Assembly: GCA_025934635.1 (NCBI GenBank)
Contig: JAICWX010000125.1
Location: 1 to 22,919, forward strand
Direction: 5' to 3'
Origin: Streptosporangiaceae bacterium
GTDB taxonomy: Bacteria; Actinomycetota; Actinomycetes; Streptosporangiales; Streptosporangiaceae
Length of the DNA stretch: 22,919 nucleotides
Shown here: positions 22,523 to 22,919 of the stretch, one piece after another
Numbering within the stretch: the first letter of the stretch is position 1
Layout of the letters: the number at the start of each line of letters is the position of its first letter
Notes under the pieces: model-generated
Databases searched by the model: none
Told to the model about the DNA's origin: nothing
The model's input: only the letters and a program-made list of their open reading frames with translations
Translations under genes and position numbers: made by a program

Positions 22523-22919
22523 TTCCTTCCCCCGTCCACGAGCGTAACATCACGCGGTAGAGGCCACGTGAGCGTCACCACTGTATGCTAGATGAGCTAA
22601 GCGATACGCGGTCGCCGTGACACATGCTGATCGCTAGCCTTTCGCGCCAGCAGACGAACCTCAGATACCCGTCCGTGCGGGAGCGGGAGCCTCCCCAGTC
22701 GGAAGCGGGCCTCGGGGCCGCTTTGAAAGCGCGGAGAAGTTAGCACAGTCTCGACAGCTCTTCTCATTCTCTGGAGACGGTTCCACGGACTGCTCTCTTA
22801 CGGTTCTGCGGTTATCAACCGCTACCAGCGCAAAAGCCTTTCGCGGGAGGCGCAGAACCGATGATCTGTAATGTCCGAACGCGCCGCGACTGACTGATTT
22901 TCTTGCACGCGTATTCGGC
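22523..22919. other. Inverted-repeat-rich region without a recognised gene
   Basis: No coding frame is supported. Several short stems crowd into 22670-22860: GGCC-TCGG-GGCC, CGCTT-TGA-AAGCG, GCGGTT-ATC-AACCGC, CGCT-ACC-AGCG and an enclosing 10-bp repeat at 22801-22860. This density suggests a structured RNA, a recombination site or the end of a mobile element, but nothing identifies which. Confidence 0.35.
22801..22860. repeat. 10-bp inverted repeat enclosing nested hairpins
   Basis: CGGTTCTGCG (22801-22810) and CGCAGAACCG (22851-22860) are perfect complements with 40 bases between them. Inside are GCGGTT-ATC-AACCGC (22808-22822, which competes with the outer stem) and CGCT-ACC-AGCG (22820-22830). 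The overlapping arms would allow two alternative folds. Confidence 0.55.

Noticed and set aside
22801..22860. Possible tRNA gene
   Set aside because: There is no T-loop TTCGA motif, no anticodon arm of the right size and no acceptor stem geometry.

Overview
The window is GC-rich DNA from an actinomycete. G/C-ending codons dominate, GTG starts are frequent, and two genes look leaderless. The gene families (F420/flavin luciferase-like oxidoreductase, very large indolepyruvate ferredoxin oxidoreductase, DHA2 exporter, EF-G paralogue) fit Actinomycetota, perhaps Streptosporangiales-like, but the genus cannot be fixed from sequence alone.

Layout. (1) 1-3975 holds the 3' end of a large ATPase-type regulator, then a TetR repressor divergent from a luciferase-like oxidoreductase and an SMP-30/gluconolactonase pair, with a palindromic operator candidate between them, and then a small acidic protein. 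(2) 4291-7740 encodes one giant fused indolepyruvate ferredoxin oxidoreductase for aryl-pyruvate breakdown. (3) 7763-7966 is a decayed YefM/YoeB toxin remnant that has lost a catalytic glutamate. (4) 8145-11666 is the most interesting part: a four-gene, translationally coupled His-Xaa-Ser (Hxs) cassette. It consists of an exported repeat precursor-like protein (HxsA), HxsD, and two radical SAM proteins, HxsB and HxsC. The family set is known from comparative genomics as a likely RiPP-type peptide-modification system; as far as I know the product and chemistry are undescribed. (5) 11699-12374 is a reverse-strand VapBC toxin-antitoxin pair with a readable promoter/operator. (6) 12604-17294 has a DHA2 drug exporter, a DEDDh exonuclease, a strong bidirectional terminator, and a reverse-strand EF-G-like translational GTPase. 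The GTPase is preceded by a 38-codon leader ORF and a terminator-like hairpin, an arrangement that looks like antibiotic-type attenuation.

(7) From about 17465 to the end the sequence is accessory. It contains a DJ-1/PfpI gene broken by an internal deletion that removed the nucleophile region, an ISL3-type transposase tail, a frameshifted integrase-type transposase fragment, and three membrane-anchored proteins of unknown function with extracellular C-terminal domains (one a WD40/TolB-like propeller behind a Cys4-like N-terminus). Base composition here is visibly less GC-rich. The right end is rich in inverted repeats without an evident gene.

The clearest functional units are the Hxs cassette, the TetR-controlled oxidoreductase/lactonase pair, VapBC, and the attenuated EF-G paralogue. 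Everything was read by eye; domain calls rest on recognised motifs, not on database searches.
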